A stretch of 64,000 nucleotides of DNA from NORP23 sp050302475 (GTDB lineage Bacteria; Pseudomonadota; Alphaproteobacteria; Rhodobacterales; Rhodobacteraceae): positions 16,235-80,234 of the forward strand of contig JBNLBF010000014.1 of assembly GCA_050302475.1 (NCBI GenBank), in the 5' to 3' direction. Position numbers and translations under genes: made by a program. The first letter of the stretch is position 1; each line of letters starts with the position of its first letter. Of the stretch, positions 60,979 through 64,000 are shown piece after piece. Below the pieces are notes generated by a model that was not told the DNA's origin, searched no databases, and saw only the letters and a list, made by a program, of their open reading frames with translations.

Positions 60979-62229
60979 TTAACCAAGTTTAACCAAAGCA
61001 TGACGCTTTTTCCCGGCGGACAATTTCAGCGTTTCTGCTATCGCGTCTGACGGGATCATCTGGCCAGCATCAGTTACCAACTCGTCATTCAGACGGGCGC
61101 CATTCTCGGCAATCAGGCGTTTGGCCTCTTTACCAGACGCGGCCAGTCCCGCCTTGACGAACAGCTGGACAATGGACACGGCCTCGCCAGCCTCTTCGGC
61201 GCTGAGGGTTACGGTGGGCAGGTCATCCCCGATGCCGCCCTTTTCGAAAACTTCACGGGCTGTGGCTTCGGCTGCCTTGGCCGCCTCGGCGCCGTGCAGC
61301 AGCGTGGTAACTTCGTTGGCGAGGACGATCTTCGCCTCGTTAATCTCGGCCCCTTCCAGTGCGCCGTAACGATCGCATTCTTCAATCGGCAGTTCGGTGA
61401 ACAGTTTCATGAACCGGCCCACATCGGCATCCAGCGTGTTGCGCCAGTATTGCCAGAATTCATAGGCCGACAGCTTGTCCTCGTTCAGCCAGATCGCGCC
61501 GGAAACGGATTTACCCATTTTGGACCCGTCGGCCCGGGTGATCAACGGGGAGGTCATGCCAAAAACCTCGGCTTGGTTCACGCGCCGTGTCAGGTCGATG
61601 CCGTTGACGATATTGCCCCACTGATCGGAACCACCCATCTGCAGGCGGCAGCCAAAGCGGCGGTTTAGTTCCATGAAATCGTATGCCTGCAACAGCATGT
61701 AGTTGAATTCTAGGAAGGTGAGTGGCTGCTCCCGCTCCAGCCGCAGCTTCACGCTGTCAAAGGTCAACATCCTGTTTATGGTGAAATGGCGCCCATAGTC
61801 GCGTAAGAACTCGACGTAGTTCAGCGCGTCCAGCCAGTCGGCATTGTTGGCAACAATCGCGTCTGTCGGACCATCGCCGAATTTCACGTATTTGTCGGCC
61901 GCCTTGCGGTAGCCTTCGATATTCTTGTTGATCATCTCGGCGGTCAGCAACTGGCGGCTTTCATCTTTACCGCTTGGGTCACCGATTTTGGTCGTGCCGC
62001 CTCCGATCAGGAAGATCGGTTTATGTCCGGTTTTCTGCAACCAACGCAACAGCATCAACTGCAACATATTCCCGATATGCATGGAATCTGCGGTGGCATC
62101 AAAGCCGATATAACCCGGAACAATGCCGTTCAGAAGCGCTTCATCAAGGCCTTCCATGTCTGTGCAGTCAGACAGAAAGCCGCGGGTCTGCATTACCTGC
62201 AGAAATTCGCTTTTGGGCTTGTAGGTCAT
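60979..62229 (-). CDS. tyrS: tyrosyl-tRNA synthetase
   Basis: 416 residues of the bacterial TyrRS type. HIGH motif variant SMHIGNMLQLM, tyrosine pocket FGCRLQMGGSDQWGNIVNGI, KMSKS variant SKMGKSVSG, and a C-terminal S4-like RNA-binding domain (LAASGKEAKRLIAENGARLN). Charges tRNA-Tyr. Single gene. Confidence 0.96.
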   Translation of the reverse strand: MTYKPKSEFLQVMQTRGFLSDCTDMEGLDEALLNGIVPGYIGFDATADSMHIGNMLQLMLLRWLQKTGHKPIFLIGGGTTKIGDPSGKDESRQLLTAEMINKNIEGYRKAADKYVKFGDGPTDAIVANNADWLDALNYVEFLRDYGRHFTINRMLTFDSVKLRLEREQPLTFLEFNYMLLQAYDFMELNRRFGCRLQMGGSDQWGNIVNGIDLTRRVNQAEVFGMTSPLITRADGSKMGKSVSGAIWLNEDKLSAYEFWQYWRNTLDADVGRFMKLFTELPIEECDRYGALEGAEINEAKIVLANEVTTLLHGAEAAKAAEATAREVFEKGGIGDDLPTVTLSAEEAGEAVSIVQLFVKAGLAASGKEAKRLIAENGARLNDELVTDAGQMIPSDAIAETLKLSAGKKRHALVKLG

Positions 62230-62342
62230 TGGTTCGTTCCTTGGATTTCAGTGCAGCGCGTTATAGCGCGTGGGGCGGGAAAGAAAAGAGGAATGACTTG
62301 CGGTTTGATCCTCGCTTGCCCAAATTAGATGCAGGAGGGCTG

Positions 62343-62984
62343 ATGCGCTGGTTTTTGGGTGACAGTTGGGTCGAGACGGGGGTCCGTGTTCTGCTGGTTG
62401 GTGGGGCTGCGTTTGCGGTGTACGAGCAGCACTGGGCGTCCGTTGCGGTGAGTGTGATTACGCTGCTGCTGACCTTTTTGCCCGATCTGATCGAGCGGTC
62501 TTACGATATCAAACTGCCGCTGTCTTTTGCCTCAGCAATTATCATTTTCACTTACTCCACGCTGTTTCTGGGCGAGGTTGGGGATTTTTATGAAAAATAC
62601 TGGTGGTGGGATGTTTTGTTGCACGGGGGATCGGCCATCGGGTTCGGGCTGATCGGGTTTATATTTATTTTCCTGCTATTCAAAGGGGATCGCTACGCCG
62701 CACCCCCAATTGCAATGGCGTTTTTTGCCTTTTGTTTCGGTGTCAGCATCGGGGTTGTTTGGGAGATTTTTGAGTTCGTCATGGACCAGACATTTGGATT
62801 GAATATGCAGAAATCCGGATTGGTCGACACGATGTGGGACCTGATTGTGGACGCGATCGGTGCAACGCTGGGCGCGGCAGCGGGGTTCTTTTATCTGAAG
62901 AAGAAATGGTATGGCGGGCTGGCGGCGATGATAGACGAATTCGTCAAATCCAACCGACGTCTATTTTCAAAGAACAAGGACTAG
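62343..62984 (+). CDS. DUF2238-type membrane protein
   Basis: 213 residues with about six membrane segments. HGGSAIGFGLIGFIFIFLLF and VWEIFEFVMDQTFGLNMQKS, then DTMWDLIVDAIGATLGAAAG. The DxxxD/HG pattern of YjdF-like proteins is present; function unknown. ATG 62343 follows GCAGGAGGGCTG, a strong site. Ends with a CTAG overlap with the convergent nuclease-like gene. Confidence 0.75.
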   Translation: MRWFLGDSWVETGVRVLLVGGAAFAVYEQHWASVAVSVITLLLTFLPDLIERSYDIKLPLSFASAIIIFTYSTLFLGEVGDFYEKYWWWDVLLHGGSAIGFGLIGFIFIFLLFKGDRYAAPPIAMAFFAFCFGVSIGVVWEIFEFVMDQTFGLNMQKSGLVDTMWDLIVDAIGATLGAAAGFFYLKKKWYGGLAAMIDEFVKSNRRLFSKNKD

Positions 62985-63670
62985 GCGGGTCGGATATCCG
63001 CATAGATCGGCAAATGGTCGGAGGCGATTTTCGCAAGCTCTGACTGATGCACGGCACCTTCCAGCAGGTCAAGACGGTTGCACAGGATGATCCGGTCGAG
63101 CGAAGCGACAGGGCGAGAGCTGTGAAAGCTGGGGCCGGGGGTGGCGATGGCGTAAGTCTCGCCGAAATGGTCCAGACTGCCACCGGGGCGCCATTCGTTG
63201 AGGTCACCCATGATTAGGGTCGGCAGCGCGGACAGGTTGTCGAGCTGTTCTGTAATGGCGCGGATTTGTTGCTGCCGATAGCGTTTCATCAGGCCCAGAT
63301 GGGCACCCACCACGCGTAGGGTTTCGCCGTGCAGTGTGATGTCGGCGCTGATCGCCCCGCGCGGTTCCAGCCGCGGGATATCGTGCCGCCGCGCCGTGTG
63401 GATTTCGGCATCTTTGCGGACCAGCAGCGCATTGCCATGCCAGCCGATGGAATCGGGGCGGATGGCGATGTCGATGATTTTGAGGTCCGTCTCAGCCTCG
63501 ATCATCTCTCGCGGGATGGTGGTGGGGCGCGCACCGGTTCTCCGGTCAACCTCTTGTAGGGCGACCACGTCGGCGTTGATTTCATTCAGGATTTCGACAA
63601 TACGCTCGGGCCGGCGCTGGCGATCCAGTCCGACGGATTTGCGAATATTGTAAGATGCTGCGCGTATCAT
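62981..63670 (-). CDS. endonuclease/exonuclease/phosphatase (EEP) family hydrolase
   Basis: 229 residues. AASYNIRKSVGLDRQRRPER, VVALQEVDRRTG with the metal-binding Glu, VVGAHLGLMKRYRQQQ, MGDLNEW and IASDHLPIYADI are the standard EEP motifs. Could act on DNA, phospholipids or phosphoinositides; not determinable. Start ATG 63670 follows AAGAGGACAGGC. Confidence 0.87.
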   Translation of the reverse strand: MIRAASYNIRKSVGLDRQRRPERIVEILNEINADVVALQEVDRRTGARPTTIPREMIEAETDLKIIDIAIRPDSIGWHGNALLVRKDAEIHTARRHDIPRLEPRGAISADITLHGETLRVVGAHLGLMKRYRQQQIRAITEQLDNLSALPTLIMGDLNEWRPGGSLDHFGETYAIATPGPSFHSSRPVASLDRIILCNRLDLLEGAVHQSELAKIASDHLPIYADIRPA

Positions 63671-63718
63671 GCCTGTCCTCTTACCCATATATATGGGCAG
63701 GATTTGGGCGGGTTTCAA

Positions 63719-64000
63719 TTAACGGCGACGACGGCGCGGTCGGTCGGACTGTTTTTCGTTAAAACTGACAACGGGTAGGGTGACGTGCCCTGACAGGTTC
63801 GGGAACGGGTCGGTGGCGTGCGGGATATTTGATGCGGCCACGAAATGCTCCTGAAAGCGCGGTTCGATGGCGGTTTCGATCTTGGTGATGTTTTTCACGG
63901 TCTGTTCGATTTCCGTACGCGCCGAGATATTTAACAACGCAATCCGCGCACCTGTCCCGGCGGCATTTCCGGCAGAGGTGACTTTGTCCAGCGGGCAATC
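63719..64000 (-). CDS. ASKHA-domain (RACo-like, DUF4445) protein, C-terminal part
   Basis: The frame is open to the window edge: 93 residues of the C-terminus only. VTSAGNAAGTGARIALLN and ISARTEIEQTVKNITKIETA followed by IEPRFQEHFVAA are characteristic of the C-terminal ASKHA domain of ferredoxin-type reductive activators of corrinoid proteins (RamA/RACo family). The end is very basic (SDRPRRRRR). The rest lies outside the window. Confidence 0.75.
   Translation of the reverse strand, partial: DCPLDKVTSAGNAAGTGARIALLNISARTEIEQTVKNITKIETAIEPRFQEHFVAASNIPHATDPFPNLSGHVTLPVVSFNEKQSDRPRRRRR

Overview
The window is chromosomal DNA of an alphaproteobacterium, most likely Rhodobacterales (Roseobacter-like). 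Reasons are the TRAP transporter, DUF1127 proteins, an L21 protein with a long Ala/Lys linker and helix-hairpin-helix tail, the rplU-rpmA-GNAT-obg-proB-proA order, an IalB-family protein, and mmsAB. Genes are dense, with many ATGA start/stop overlaps. I see no rRNA, CRISPR array, transposon or prophage. Two tRNAs (Ser-CGA and Gly-CCC) are present.

Layout. 1-2.6 kb: TRAP transporter dctP(partial)-dctQ-dctM. 2.7-3.4 kb: an outer-membrane barrel. 3.7-9.4 kb: an accessory-looking block in which an HxlR-SCP2 regulator (+) faces a seven-gene minus-strand run: DUF1127, methyltransferase, a very short peptide gene, OsmC, flavin monooxygenase, OsmC, and a methyltransferase broken by one in-frame TAG. 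9.5-11.2 kb: tRNA-Ser, a LysR regulator and a second DUF1127 gene. 11.2-17.4 kb: ribosomal proteins L21/L27, three GNAT domains, Obg GTPase and proline synthesis. 17.5-20.1 kb: a DUF882 peptidase-like protein divergent from an L,D-transpeptidase. 20.1-23.3 kb: lpxD, an acyl carrier protein, a ketoacyl synthase, and IalB. 23.5-31.5 kb: DUF853 ATPase, CorC/CNNM protein, a degenerate metallophosphoesterase, xerD with two envelope-type neighbours, and aroK-aroB. 31.5-46 kb: mostly single housekeeping or unknown genes (radical SAM, DMT and SLC13 transporters, YebC, YbdK, small barrels and lipoproteins, ssb). 46-54 kb: lytic transglycosylase, CPBP protease, rhodanese, uvrA, patatin. 54-57.4 kb: mmsA-mmsB with a divergent LysR regulator. 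57.4-64 kb: CBS protein, coaD, two cyclophilins, DUF3179, tyrS, a membrane protein, an EEP-family hydrolase, and the C-terminus of an ASKHA (RACo-like) protein.

Most promising for follow-up is the 3.7-9.4 kb block. Its regulator carries a putative lipid-type ligand domain, its enzymes could methylate and oxygenate something, and between them is a short ORF. Read with a one-base shift in a T5 run, that ORF gives a 48-residue peptide with a double-glycine leader-like segment and a two-cysteine tail. A second, genome-scale oddity is that about half of the convergent gene pairs share their stop codons through a 4-base overlap. Several genes shorter than 60 codons, including a 25-residue lipoprotein and a secreted two-cysteine peptide, were found by reading the sequence directly. 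All functional names rest on motif recognition by eye; no database search was possible.
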